DNA of 64,000 nt, taken from assembly GCF_003315035.1 (NCBI RefSeq), contig NZ_QNRE01000004.1:124001-188000 (forward strand). The letters are read 5' to 3'. A program made the translations under genes and the position numbers. Positions 51,776 to 60,386 of this stretch are shown here, in pieces (the stretch's first letter is position 1; every line of letters begins with the position of its first letter). Source of the stretch: Nocardia puris. GTDB lineage: Bacteria; Actinomycetota; Actinomycetes; Mycobacteriales; Mycobacteriaceae. Under the pieces are notes generated by a model. It had not been told where the DNA came from, did no database searches, and saw only the letters and a program-made list of their open reading frames with translations.

Positions 51776-53839
51776 TTACACGCCGATGCGCCCGTTGCCC
51801 GACTTCCACACCACCGCCACCGACGGGCGGGGCTGCGAGGAGCCGCCGTCAGGCCAGTGCGAGATCGGATTCTCCGCCGAGGCGTCGTCGGACTCGCCCG
51901 GGTGCTGCACACAGACCAGCACCCGCGACTCGGTGATGACCGGCCCGCAGGTCTCCGCGCCGCGCGGCACGGTGAGGAACTGCTTGGTCTCGCCGCGGTT
52001 CTCGCCCTCCAGCACCACCGAGAACAGCCCGTCGTTGGACTTCAAGGCGTTGCCGTCGGTGGAGATCCACAGGTTGCCGTACTGGTCGAAGGCCAGGTTG
52101 TCGGGGCAGGAGATCGGGCTCACCTTCGACTTGTCGAACCCGCCGAAGTAGGTGTCCGCGGCGTTCGGATCGCCGCAGACCAGCAGCAGCGACCAGGTGA
52201 ACGTCGTACCGGTGTGGTCGTCGTCGATCTCGAGGACCTGCCCGTTCTTGTTCAGGTTGCGCGGGTTCGCCTCGTCGGCCGCGGGCTTGCCCTCGGCGCC
52301 GCGGTTGCTGTTGTTGGTCAGCGCGACGTAGACCTTGCCCGTGATCGGATTGGGCTCGAAGTCCTCGGGGCGGTCCATCTTGGTCGCACCCACCTTGTCG
52401 GCCGCCAGCCGGGTGAACACCGCGACCTCCTCGGCGGTGAAACCCTCCACCAGCGACCTGCCCTTTCCGTCGGAGCCGGTCTCCAGCAACGGAATCCACT
52501 CCCCGGTACCGGTGAACCCTTGATCGGAAGGCAGGGTGCCGCTGCCGTCGATCCGGTCCGGGTGGTCCCCGGTGAGCTTGGCGACGTACAGCGTGCCCTC
52601 GGCCAGGATCTTCATGTTCTCGCGCCTGCTCGACGCACCGGTGCCGGGCTGCACCTTGCGGGAGGAGACGAACTTGTACATGTAGTCGAACCGCTCGTCG
52701 TCACCGGAGTAGGCGACGACGTCTCCGCCGTCGGTGACGTAGACGGTTCCCGCCTCGTGCTTGAACCGCCCGAGCGCGGTGTGTTTCACCGGCGTCGACT
52801 GCGGGTCCCACGGATCGACCTCGACGATGTACCCGAAGCGGTTGACCTCATTGGGCTCCTGCGTGATGTCGAAGCGCTTGTCGGCACGCTCCCAGAAGTA
52901 CGGCGTGGCCCCCTCGACCAAGCCGTAGCGCTTCAGGCGCGCCGCGGCGTCGGGGTCGGTGATCCGATCACCGTGGGAGAAGTACTGATTGAAGTTCTCC
53001 TCGCCGGAAAGAATGGTTCCCCAAGGGGTGACTCCGCCGGCGCAGTTGTTGAGCGTGCCGAGCACCTTGGTGCCGGTGGGGTCGGCGGAGGTCTTCAGCA
53101 GATCGCTGCCCGCGGCGGGACCGGTCACGGCGAACTCGGTGGACGGCGTGATGCGGCGGCTGTACTGACCGAAGACCGGGGTCAGCTTGCCCGATCCGGA
53201 CTCGCCCCTCACCTCGATCACGGTGAGTCCGTGCGCGGCCAGGGTGATGCCGATCTGCTCGTCGGTAGGGTTGCTCTCGTCGTACCCGCGGAACATGTGC
53301 GGCGCGGTGGTGTACTCGTGGTTGACCACGAGCAGGAAGCTGTTGGCCTGGCCCTCGATGGGCAGCAGCGCGGCGAAATCGTTGTTGTACCCGAACTGCC
53401 TGGCCTGCGCGGCGGCGGTCTGGTTGTCGAAGTCGAAGGCGGGCGCGTCCTCGAAAAGCGGGTCGCCCCAGCGGATCACGACGGACTGTTCGTAACCCTC
53501 CGGTACGACCAAGGCGTCGTCGGTGTTCGGCGCGACCGGGGTGAACCCGGTGCCCACGCCCGGCGACCCGGCGGCGTCGGTATCGGCGGCGCCGGAGGCT
53601 CCGTCGTCACCGCAGGCCGCGAGCGCCGAGGCGGCGCCGACCGCGAGCACCGCCGCCGCGCCGCCCTTGATGAGGCCGCGCCGGTTCAGCGAGCTGACGA
53701 TATCGCCGAAGTAGGCACCGGCGGAATCGTTCGGCGGCTCGTGGAAGCACGCGTTACCGCATTTGTACTCGCAGGTCACGGCGGCGCGATTGGAGCGGCC
53801 GTCGTGCTGCACGAAGAGGGCGAGTGGCTTGAGACTCAC
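51776..53839 (-). CDS. PhoX-family alkaline phosphatase (DUF839), Tat lipoprotein
   Basis: 687 aa from the GTG at 53839, chosen for AGGAG 5 nt upstream. PhoX enzymes release phosphate from esters using Ca/Fe. A long polar N-terminus holds a Cys cluster (CEYKCGNACFHEPP). A twin-arginine signal follows (LNRRGLIKGGAAAVLAVGAA) and a lipobox LAACG. The catalytic beta-propeller keeps family blocks: VVNHEYTT, LNNCAGGVTPWGTILSGEEN, FGYIVEVDPWDP, RPEDFEPNP and SPISCPDNLAFD. Expected to be exported folded. A PHO-box-like direct repeat lies in the promoter, so induction by phosphate starvation through PhoP is likely. An upstream frame to 54028 is not used. Confidence 0.9.
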   Translation of the reverse strand: MSLKPLALFVQHDGRSNRAAVTCEYKCGNACFHEPPNDSAGAYFGDIVSSLNRRGLIKGGAAAVLAVGAASALAACGDDGASGAADTDAAGSPGVGTGFTPVAPNTDDALVVPEGYEQSVVIRWGDPLFEDAPAFDFDNQTAAAQARQFGYNNDFAALLPIEGQANSFLLVVNHEYTTAPHMFRGYDESNPTDEQIGITLAAHGLTVIEVRGESGSGKLTPVFGQYSRRITPSTEFAVTGPAAGSDLLKTSADPTGTKVLGTLNNCAGGVTPWGTILSGEENFNQYFSHGDRITDPDAAARLKRYGLVEGATPYFWERADKRFDITQEPNEVNRFGYIVEVDPWDPQSTPVKHTALGRFKHEAGTVYVTDGGDVVAYSGDDERFDYMYKFVSSRKVQPGTGASSRRENMKILAEGTLYVAKLTGDHPDRIDGSGTLPSDQGFTGTGEWIPLLETGSDGKGRSLVEGFTAEEVAVFTRLAADKVGATKMDRPEDFEPNPITGKVYVALTNNSNRGAEGKPAADEANPRNLNKNGQVLEIDDDHTGTTFTWSLLLVCGDPNAADTYFGGFDKSKVSPISCPDNLAFDQYGNLWISTDGNALKSNDGLFSVVLEGENRGETKQFLTVPRGAETCGPVITESRVLVCVQHPGESDDASAENPISHWPDGGSSQPRPSVAVVWKSGNGRIGV

Positions 53840-53868
53840 GATCACTCCTGACTCGAGCTGACGGCCGC

Positions 53869-53912
53869 ACGGTAAACGGCGCAGACAATTCCAAGGAAAC
53901 ACCCAGATGAAC
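53869..53912 (-). promoter_or_regulatory. PHO-box-like repeat and -10 of the phoX gene
   Basis: On the minus strand GTTCATCTGGG (53902-53912) matches the actinomycete PHO unit G[GT]TCAYYYR[GC]G. A weaker 11-nt unit, TGTTTCCTTGG (53891-53901), directly follows. A TACCGT -10-like box lies 16 nt further (53869-53874) and about 30 nt before the GTG. The position of the repeat over the -35 fits PhoP activation. Confidence 0.55.
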
Positions 53913-54024
53913 AGCCGACCAATTAGGTAACCCTCAGTTTGCGGACGCCCAGCGAGGCGATCCACGACAGGTTCGCAGGCCCCGGTGGATCGCGCCACCG
54001 GAACCCGCGAACCGACGGGTGCGC

Positions 54025-54822
54025 TCACGCGTTGACGGGGATCGCGGTCACCACCTCGCGCTCGTTCTCCGGCAGGTAGTGCACCTGGAGGATGCGGCCG
54101 ACCTGCACGTTCCCGATCGCGGCCGGCGGCAGGAACTTCTCGGAGCGGGTGGCGAAGGTGCTGCCGTCGGGCCTGGTCACCACCAGGTCCAGCTCGACCT
54201 TGGTGTGGCCGTCGCGGATCTCGCCGGGCACCGAGAGCGCCCGAACCACCGCCTGCGCCGCCACGCCCCGCGCCACGATGTCGAGCTTGGCCTTCGTGGT
54301 GAAGCCCTTGCGGATCATGGATTCGTTCATGGCCCGCTGGGCCGCGACGGCATCGCCGGACATGTCGATCTCCACCCGGTCGGTGCGGCCGGGCAGATAG
54401 CGCACGGGCAGCACCACACCGGGCCGCAGCAGCGACAGCTCGGTGAGCGGCACGATCTTCTTCGCGGACGACTCGAAGACCTTCCCGTCGGCCGTCTCGA
54501 CGGAGAACTCGATCAGCACCTGCGGCTGGTCGTTGAGCCGTACGCCGGTCTGCTGGAACGATTTCACGGTGCCGATGCCCATCGGCGCGTTGCGGAACTC
54601 ACCGGAATTGCGGCCGGTCATCGCCGACCCGATCCCCTCGCCGGTGAACGCGAACACGAAGATCAGCAGCATGAACGCGAGCATCGGCAGGACCATCAGG
54701 CCGTTCGCCCAGGCGCCGGAGTCGTAGGGGCCGGACGGTTCGTAGGTGAGGCCGTGCCAGAGGTAGGCGCCGACGGCGAGCACGGCGATGGCTACGGTGG
54801 TGAGGCGGACATTGCGGATCAT
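54025..54822 (-). CDS. two-TM membrane protein with duplicated beta domain
   Basis: 265 aa. GGGAGCG precedes the ATG. Two membrane helices at residues 6-25 and 42-62 (LMVLPMLAFMLLIFVFAFTG). The rest holds two similar beta-rich units. The first runs from IGTVKSFQQTGVRLNDQPQVLIEFSVETADGKVF to a PVRYLPG segment. The second runs from AQAVVRALSVPGEIRDGHTKVELDLVV to VHYLPEN. This duplicated 'VxYLP' fold recalls DUF3592-type domains. Function unknown. LpqH lies about 95 nt upstream on the same strand. Confidence 0.7.
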   Translation of the reverse strand: MIRNVRLTTVAIAVLAVGAYLWHGLTYEPSGPYDSGAWANGLMVLPMLAFMLLIFVFAFTGEGIGSAMTGRNSGEFRNAPMGIGTVKSFQQTGVRLNDQPQVLIEFSVETADGKVFESSAKKIVPLTELSLLRPGVVLPVRYLPGRTDRVEIDMSGDAVAAQRAMNESMIRKGFTTKAKLDIVARGVAAQAVVRALSVPGEIRDGHTKVELDLVVTRPDGSTFATRSEKFLPPAAIGNVQVGRILQVHYLPENEREVVTAIPVNA

Positions 54823-54915
54823 GGTCGCTCCCTGGGGTTTTCGGTGTGGCCGGGCTCTCGGGAACCCGCCGCCCCGCGCGGAGGGCGCCGGGCGGCGGGA
54901 AGCCGAACGTCCGGA

Positions 54916-55452
54916 TCAGCCGCCGACGATGGTCGAGCAGGCGAAGGTGATGTCGAACGTGGCGGTCGACGGGCCGGCCATCGGGTTGGTCATGTCCGGC
55001 GCGCCGACGCCCTCGCCGGTGACCTTGAAGGTGTTGCCGTCCTTGACGACCTTCGCCGAGCCGCCGGGCTGGCCGTTGCCGTATCCCACGGCGTAGGGCA
55101 GGCCCGACGAGCCGCCCTTGCTGCCCGCGATGCCGACCGCCTGCACAGTGTCGTCGCCGGTGAGAGTGGCGCTGACCGAGAGCTGGCCGTAGGTGGCGTT
55201 GTCGTTGTCGGTGAGGGCCAGCGCCAGCGTGTCGCCCTGCTTGGCGCAGGTGGTGTCGAAGCTGCCCGCGAGCTCCTTGCCGTCGACCAGCGCCACGGAG
55301 CCGCCGCCCGACGGGGCGGCCGCCGCGCTGGTGCCGGGGGCCGAGGTGGCGGGGGCGGCGCTGTCGGAATCGTCGCCGCAGGCGCCGACGAACGCGGTGA
55401 GCGCGACGGCGGCGAGGGTGGCGGCTCCGGCGCGGAAGACGGTGGTGTTCAT
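54916..55452 (-). CDS. lpqH: LpqH (19-kDa antigen)-family lipoprotein
   Basis: 178 aa, AAGGAG before the ATG. Lipoprotein signal ALTAFVGACGDD, with the acylated Cys at about residue 25. An Ala/Ser/Gly/Pro spacer follows. The C-terminal domain has the family features: VALVDGKELAGSFDTTCAKQGDTLALAL, VSATLTGDDTVQAVGI, NTFKVTGEGVG and a final Cys (FDITFACSTIVGG) for the conserved disulfide. Surface-exposed in mycobacteria and Nocardia and recognised by TLR2. No nearby gene explains its function. Confidence 0.87.
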   Translation of the reverse strand: MNTTVFRAGAATLAAVALTAFVGACGDDSDSAAPATSAPGTSAAAAPSGGGSVALVDGKELAGSFDTTCAKQGDTLALALTDNDNATYGQLSVSATLTGDDTVQAVGIAGSKGGSSGLPYAVGYGNGQPGGSAKVVKDGNTFKVTGEGVGAPDMTNPMAGPSTATFDITFACSTIVGG

Positions 55453-55586
55453 GGTGGTGCTCCTTCGTTTCTCGGTGATGCGGCCCGTTGCTGGGGCGGC
55501 CTGAGAGAAACGTAGGAACGGCGCCCGGCCTACCGATCCCAGGTTTGCGCGTTCCGTCGCGGCGGCGGTGGCGTTAACCTGGCACG

Positions 55587-57209
55587 ATGCGACGACCGCG
55601 CGCCATGGTGCTGGACGAGGTGTGGCGCGGTCTGGACGGTGTCGAAGCGCTCAGCGGCCCACACGGCGGTCCGCTGCGCCGCACGGTGAAACTCGTGCTG
55701 GACCCGCTGGTCATCCGGCCGGTGCGACACCCGGCGTGCGCGGGTCCGCTGATCGGCGCCGACGGCGCGACGCTGCTGGCGAGCCTGGTCCACGCGCACG
55801 CCGACGCGCTGCGCGCCACGGCGGCGTGGTTCACGCTGCTCAAGCAGGTGCGGCGCGGGTTGCGGGTCACCGAGGGGAATCCGCAGGACCTGTACTTCCA
55901 GCGCTGCTTCGAGCTGGCCGTCACGGCGGGGCATCCGGATCCGGCGCGCGACCGCCCGCGCGCCGAGGCGGCGTTGCGCGACATCCACTCGTTCGCCGCC
56001 GGGCGCACGACGCAGGCGCTGAAGGACCATCTCACCGATGCCGAACGGGCCGAACGGCTTTCGGCGTTGATCGCGGTGGCGTGGGGAAGGCGGCCCGGTG
56101 CTGTCGCGGGGCGGGAGTTCGCGTTCGCACCGCTGCTGGAAGCGTGCGTGAGTGGGGATGGTGGTGAGCTGTTCCGGCGGCTCGTCGCGTCCAATGCGGG
56201 TACACACACCGGGATCTCGCTGTGGTACCGCGAGAAGGATTGCGGTGCCTTCGATTTGGGGCTCACCGAGCACCCGTTGCCGCAGCCGCCGCGGCTCGGT
56301 GCGTCGGCCTCCACCGCCGACCTCGGGTTACCGTTCGATCGCACCGTGTACGAGCGGGTCTTCACGGTGTTGCAGGCGTCTACCGAACGGGCCGAGCTGC
56401 CCGCGATCCCCGATCTGGTGACCGACGAGATCGCCCGCAGCTGTGCGCCGTGGGCGCTGCTGGACGAGACGCTGCGCGTGGTGGCGAGCGCGGGAGTCGC
56501 GTTGGCGCTGGGTCTTTCGCCGATCGTGGGGGCGGAGGGGATGTCTGACGCGGCGCGCAGGGAGCATCGGAGCGGCGGTCCGCGGGCGCGAGGTCACGAG
56601 TCCGGCTCGGACCCGCGGCATGCCGTAGCCGGCGGGCGGGTGACTGCCGAGGCCAGCTCGCATCGCGAGTTCTCGGGCGAGCGCCGGAGGGAGGTCGGGG
56701 TGGCGAGTCTCGCGTCGGCCGGCACGGGCGCCGACAGCGCGGTCCGCGCCAGGGAGGGCGCGCCGCACACCCGAGCGGTGGCAGTCGATACCGGTGCGAG
56801 TGCACCCCATACCGGAGTCGTCGGCTCGCGGGATTCGGGTCCGGACGGTGTCGGGCCCGAGCGTTCGAGCGGGGAGACGGCCGCGCATCGGGTCGTGAAT
56901 GCCCGGTGGCGGCGGGAGGCCTATGTGTTGCAGGCGCGGCGGTTGGTGGTGAGCGGAGCCGAGGTCGAGGGGCCGCTCGGGGCGATAGCCGAGGAGTTGC
57001 GGACGCCGTGGCGGCCGTATCTGCGCAGGCTGTGGGTGCGGCTGCACGGGCGGGATGTGCGCGGTGCGCCGGCGGACGAGCCGGGCGAGCTGTGGGACCT
57101 CCTCGACGGCGTGGCGCGCTCGGTGATGCTCGATCACCGCACCCGCGTGCGCAAGGCGCTCAGTGTGCGGGCGGCGGAGCCGGGCGCGGCGGAATCGAGG
57201 GCGAGCTGA
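55587..57209 (+). CDS. CHAT-operon protein A, family unknown
   Basis: 540 aa, not recognised. TAACCT lies 6 nt before the ATG, so the operon mRNA is probably leaderless. Residues 1-315 are mainly helical with a compact hydrophobic pattern (GATLLASLVHAHADALRATAAWFTLLK; FQRCFELAVTAGHPDPARD; PIPDLVTDEIARSCAPWALLDETLRVV-like). Residues about 316-435 are a low-complexity Gly/Ser/Arg linker. Residues 440-540 form a second conserved helical block (RREAYVLQARRLVVSGAEVEGPLG; ELWDLLDGVARSVMLDHRTRVRKAL). No Walker, nuclease, protease or membrane motif. Its stop overlaps the start of B (TGATG). Likely a scaffold or target-recognition subunit of the CHAT system, by context only. Confidence 0.8.
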   Translation: MRRPRAMVLDEVWRGLDGVEALSGPHGGPLRRTVKLVLDPLVIRPVRHPACAGPLIGADGATLLASLVHAHADALRATAAWFTLLKQVRRGLRVTEGNPQDLYFQRCFELAVTAGHPDPARDRPRAEAALRDIHSFAAGRTTQALKDHLTDAERAERLSALIAVAWGRRPGAVAGREFAFAPLLEACVSGDGGELFRRLVASNAGTHTGISLWYREKDCGAFDLGLTEHPLPQPPRLGASASTADLGLPFDRTVYERVFTVLQASTERAELPAIPDLVTDEIARSCAPWALLDETLRVVASAGVALALGLSPIVGAEGMSDAARREHRSGGPRARGHESGSDPRHAVAGGRVTAEASSHREFSGERRREVGVASLASAGTGADSAVRAREGAPHTRAVAVDTGASAPHTGVVGSRDSGPDGVGPERSSGETAAHRVVNARWRREAYVLQARRLVVSGAEVEGPLGAIAEELRTPWRPYLRRLWVRLHGRDVRGAPADEPGELWDLLDGVARSVMLDHRTRVRKALSVRAAEPGAAESRAS

Positions 57210-58840
57210 TGGAAGTGCGGGTCCGCGTACTCACCGACGGGTCGATCGCCATCGCCCCGGCCGGCGCCCCCACCGTGCTCGACGACGCCCCGGCCCCCGA
57301 CACGGCGGTCTTGGAGGTAGCGGGCGGCCACCTGACCTGGAGTCTCCTTGCCGGCCAACGCATCCCGGCCGCCGTCCTGGACAACGCCGACGCCGCCCAG
57401 GACTGGTTGTGGGCCCTGTACGGAGAACGCGTGGCCGTCGTGATCGGCGAACTCTCCGCCCCGACAGGGGATTCCGGAGGACCGGGCGATGGTGGGGCAC
57501 CGTCCAGCGCCGGCATCCGGACCACCGAGCCCGGCAGTTCCGCCGCCGACGGCGGAGGCATCGGGCAGACCAGTGTCGGCGGAACAGACCGGTTCGAGAT
57601 TGGCGCGGCCACGCGCCCGCGCGGTGGTGCGAGTCCACTCGGCGCCGACGACCATGCCGGCGAGAACGGCGGCATTACAGCTGGAGGTGGTGTGGAACCA
57701 CCGCCCGACGACGACGTCGACGCAGCCGCCAGCGGAACGACCGAGCCCAGCGGCGCGACGGACCGGTTCGGCACCGGCCGGGCCATGCGCCCGCGCAGCG
57801 GTGCCACCGCGTCCAGTGGGACGGCTCCGCTCGGCGACGATGACAGCACCGCCAAGGTCGACGGCGGCGCGACCGACCCCGGCGACAGCGTGGTCGAGAG
57901 CCGCGACAGGGCGACGTCCAGCGCTCACCTCGATACGGCTGACGTCGCGAGGTCCGGTAGCGCTCCGGGCGAAGGCGGGGCCGCACTCGGCGATGGCAAC
58001 GCGGCCGGGTCTGGTGGGGGTAACGCGGAGTCGGTCGTCGCGCCGGGCGTTCACGGATCGGCGGACACGTCCGGCACCGAGGCGAACGGCCCGGCCGTCG
58101 CGATCGATCTGCTGGTCGAACCCGCGCTGCCCGAGGTGGTGGGGCGGGCGTGGCGGTTGGCGTACGCGCACTGGGCGGCGCGGTGGTGGCCGGCGTCGAC
58201 GGTGGATGGGATTCCGGCGTTGGATCAGGGGTTGCTCGCACGGGAGATCGCGACGTTGACCGAGGAGTGCGAGCTGCTCGTGGACGGCGCGGATGCGGAA
58301 GTTGCAACGGAAGACGTTGTGGCCGAACCACTGTCGGCCAGGGCCGAGGATTACGCGCTGGCGGCTGGTGGTGCGCGCGGCGGTGGGCTGGCGTTCGGGC
58401 GCGGGATCGGCGGGTGGGATTGGTGGCGCTGCCCGCCGGGACTGGTGGATGCGTCCGAGCGGGCGGTCTCGTGGGATTTGAGCCGGGAGGCGGGCGCGAC
58501 CGTCGCGCGGGTTCAGGTCGTCGCGGCACCCACGCTGACCTCCGCGCCGGACCATCTGCGCCCCCGCGCGGCGTTCACGACTCCGGCGGGAAACGTGACC
58601 GCCGACCTCACCCTGCGCGGCGACACCTGGTACGGCGAAACGCCCCTCCCCGCCGACTCGGTCGACACCGTCGAGGTGTACGTCCCGGGCGTCGGCGCGA
58701 CCACCCGCACCGATCCCGCACTCCGGCAACGCATCCGGGATTTCGCTACCACCCGCGTGCGCCGGGCGAGTGCGCCGGACGACGCGGACCCGCCCCTGCT
58801 CGCGGAAATCGCCGCCGCCGCAGGCGAATCGGACTTCTGA
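57209..58840 (+). CDS. CHAT-operon protein B, family unknown
   Basis: 543 aa, ATG overlapping the A stop. A beta-rich N-terminal domain, residues 1-75 (VRVLTDGSIAIAPAG; TAVLEVAGGHLTWSLLAG), is joined by a Gly/Asp/Ser/Thr-rich linker of about 210 residues to a C-terminal domain, residues 290-543. The latter has a helical part (ALPEVVGRAWRLAYAHWAARWWPA) and a beta-rich part with Trp-rich GIGGWDWWRCPPG and TLRGDTWYGETPLP. The N-terminal part with its 'DGS' turn resembles small beta modules but no family can be named. The stop is 1 nt before the TPR gene start. Probably a partner of A and of the TPR-CHAT pair. Confidence 0.8.
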   Translation: MEVRVRVLTDGSIAIAPAGAPTVLDDAPAPDTAVLEVAGGHLTWSLLAGQRIPAAVLDNADAAQDWLWALYGERVAVVIGELSAPTGDSGGPGDGGAPSSAGIRTTEPGSSAADGGGIGQTSVGGTDRFEIGAATRPRGGASPLGADDHAGENGGITAGGGVEPPPDDDVDAAASGTTEPSGATDRFGTGRAMRPRSGATASSGTAPLGDDDSTAKVDGGATDPGDSVVESRDRATSSAHLDTADVARSGSAPGEGGAALGDGNAAGSGGGNAESVVAPGVHGSADTSGTEANGPAVAIDLLVEPALPEVVGRAWRLAYAHWAARWWPASTVDGIPALDQGLLAREIATLTEECELLVDGADAEVATEDVVAEPLSARAEDYALAAGGARGGGLAFGRGIGGWDWWRCPPGLVDASERAVSWDLSREAGATVARVQVVAAPTLTSAPDHLRPRAAFTTPAGNVTADLTLRGDTWYGETPLPADSVDTVEVYVPGVGATTRTDPALRQRIRDFATTRVRRASAPDDADPPLLAEIAAAAGESDF

Positions 58841-58841
58841 T

Positions 58842-60365
58842 ATGGCGCAGATTCCCGAGAACTCCCCACCCGGCCTGGAACTCCTCTACGAGGGCGCCGC
58901 CGCGCATCAGCGCGGTGACGTGGTGGAAGCATTGCGCATCTTCGAGCACGCCGCGCGCACCACCGAAGGCGGGGTGCGGGTGAGCGCGCTGATCAACGCG
59001 GCGAGCATGTGCGACGAGTTGGGCGAGCACGCGCGGGCGATCGCCATGTTCCGGGAAGCTCTGGCGCAGATCCCCGAGGACGCCGTGGAGAAGCGCGTAT
59101 CGACGCTGATCAACTACTCGCAGGCGCTCCAGCACGTCGGCGAGCTGGACGAGGCGCAGGACGCGCTCGAGCGGGGCTACGCCGATCTGGCTACGCACCC
59201 GGATCTGGTGGCGCTGCGCATTCCGTGCCTGCTCTCGCTCACCGCCGTCGCGTTCCATCGCGCGCAGTGGTTGCGCGTGATCGACCTCGCCACCGAATCC
59301 CTGGATCTGGCCGACCGTTTCGCGCCGGAACTGCGCGCGCATCCGCTGATGAACCTGGCGGGCGCGTATTTCGAGACCGGACGGCGCGAGCTCGGTCTCG
59401 ACTTCGCCACCCAGGCGCTGGCGGCGTTCGAAGCGGCGGGCGACGTGAACGGCGTCGCGGAGACCAAGCAGAACCTCGCGGTGCTGTACACGCGGGTCAA
59501 CAGGTTCGACGAGGCGGAGGCGCCGCTGCGGGCCAGCCAGGAGTACTTCGAGCAGGCCGGGCTCGGCTACCGGGCGGGTGTGGGGCTCAAGACGCTGGGG
59601 TTTCTCGCCGAGGGCCGCGGCGATCTCGACGGCGCGGGCGAACTGTACCGGCGCAGTCTCGACTACTTCACCGAATCGGGGGCCGCGCTGGACGTGGCCG
59701 CCGTCCAGACACGCTTGGCCACACTAGAATTCGCCCACGGCCGCCTCGCCGAGGGCCGAGAACTGCTCGACACGGCGTTCCGGGCCTACGCCCAGCGCGG
59801 GCTCGGATTGCATTGCGCCCAGGTCGATTTCTGGCACGCGACTCTGCTGGAGATGGTGGTCGACCACATCGAGGGCACACCGCCCGCCGAACTCCTCACC
59901 CTCGGCCGCGACGTCGCCGTGACGGCCGCGATCGCCATCGACGCCGTGCGATACACGCTGCCGGGCGGCGGGCAGCGCGACCAGTGGAACCGCGAGATCG
60001 CCGACCCCGCCACGCGTCTGGCCTTCCGGTTCGCCTACCTGTGCGGCGACGCCCAGCTGATCGTGGACCTGGTCGAAACCCACTGCGCCGGAACCACACT
60101 CGACATGGACCGCGCCGCACGCCCCGCTCCACCGCGCCTACCCCTCGAACCCCTCACACCCACGGAGTCGCACGCCGACACCGGCCCGGCCCTGCGCTTG
60201 GGCTCCGCGCTCGCCCACGTCGCCGCCGAAGCCGGCCTCCCCGTCACCCCACCCCCGCGCCTGGCCGTTGCCCCGGACGGCCACATCGCTCTGGCGGATT
60301 ACATCACCGCCGCCGAACAACGCTACGGCCGCACCGTGCGAGAGGACCGGGTGCTGCCGGTATGA
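58842..60365 (+). CDS. TPR repeat protein of the CHAT operon
   Basis: 507 aa. Tandem TPR helices from residue 10 to about 400, for example GAAAHQRGDVVEALRIFEHAA, CDELGEHARAIAMFREAL, LQHVGELDEAQDALERGY, YFETGRRELGLDFATQAL, YTRVNRFDEAEAPLRAS and LAEGRGDLDGAGELYRRSL. A C-terminal tail of about 100 residues is Pro/Ala/Arg-rich and ends in VREDRVLPV. TPR proteins are the usual activators and inhibitors of CHAT peptidases, binding them through the superhelix. It follows B by 1 nt and precedes the CHAT gene by 21 nt, so all four are one transcript. Confidence 0.9.
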   Translation: MAQIPENSPPGLELLYEGAAAHQRGDVVEALRIFEHAARTTEGGVRVSALINAASMCDELGEHARAIAMFREALAQIPEDAVEKRVSTLINYSQALQHVGELDEAQDALERGYADLATHPDLVALRIPCLLSLTAVAFHRAQWLRVIDLATESLDLADRFAPELRAHPLMNLAGAYFETGRRELGLDFATQALAAFEAAGDVNGVAETKQNLAVLYTRVNRFDEAEAPLRASQEYFEQAGLGYRAGVGLKTLGFLAEGRGDLDGAGELYRRSLDYFTESGAALDVAAVQTRLATLEFAHGRLAEGRELLDTAFRAYAQRGLGLHCAQVDFWHATLLEMVVDHIEGTPPAELLTLGRDVAVTAAIAIDAVRYTLPGGGQRDQWNREIADPATRLAFRFAYLCGDAQLIVDLVETHCAGTTLDMDRAARPAPPRLPLEPLTPTESHADTGPALRLGSALAHVAAEAGLPVTPPPRLAVAPDGHIALADYITAAEQRYGRTVREDRVLPV

Positions 60366-60386
60366 GCAACGAAAGGTGTTGCGGGC

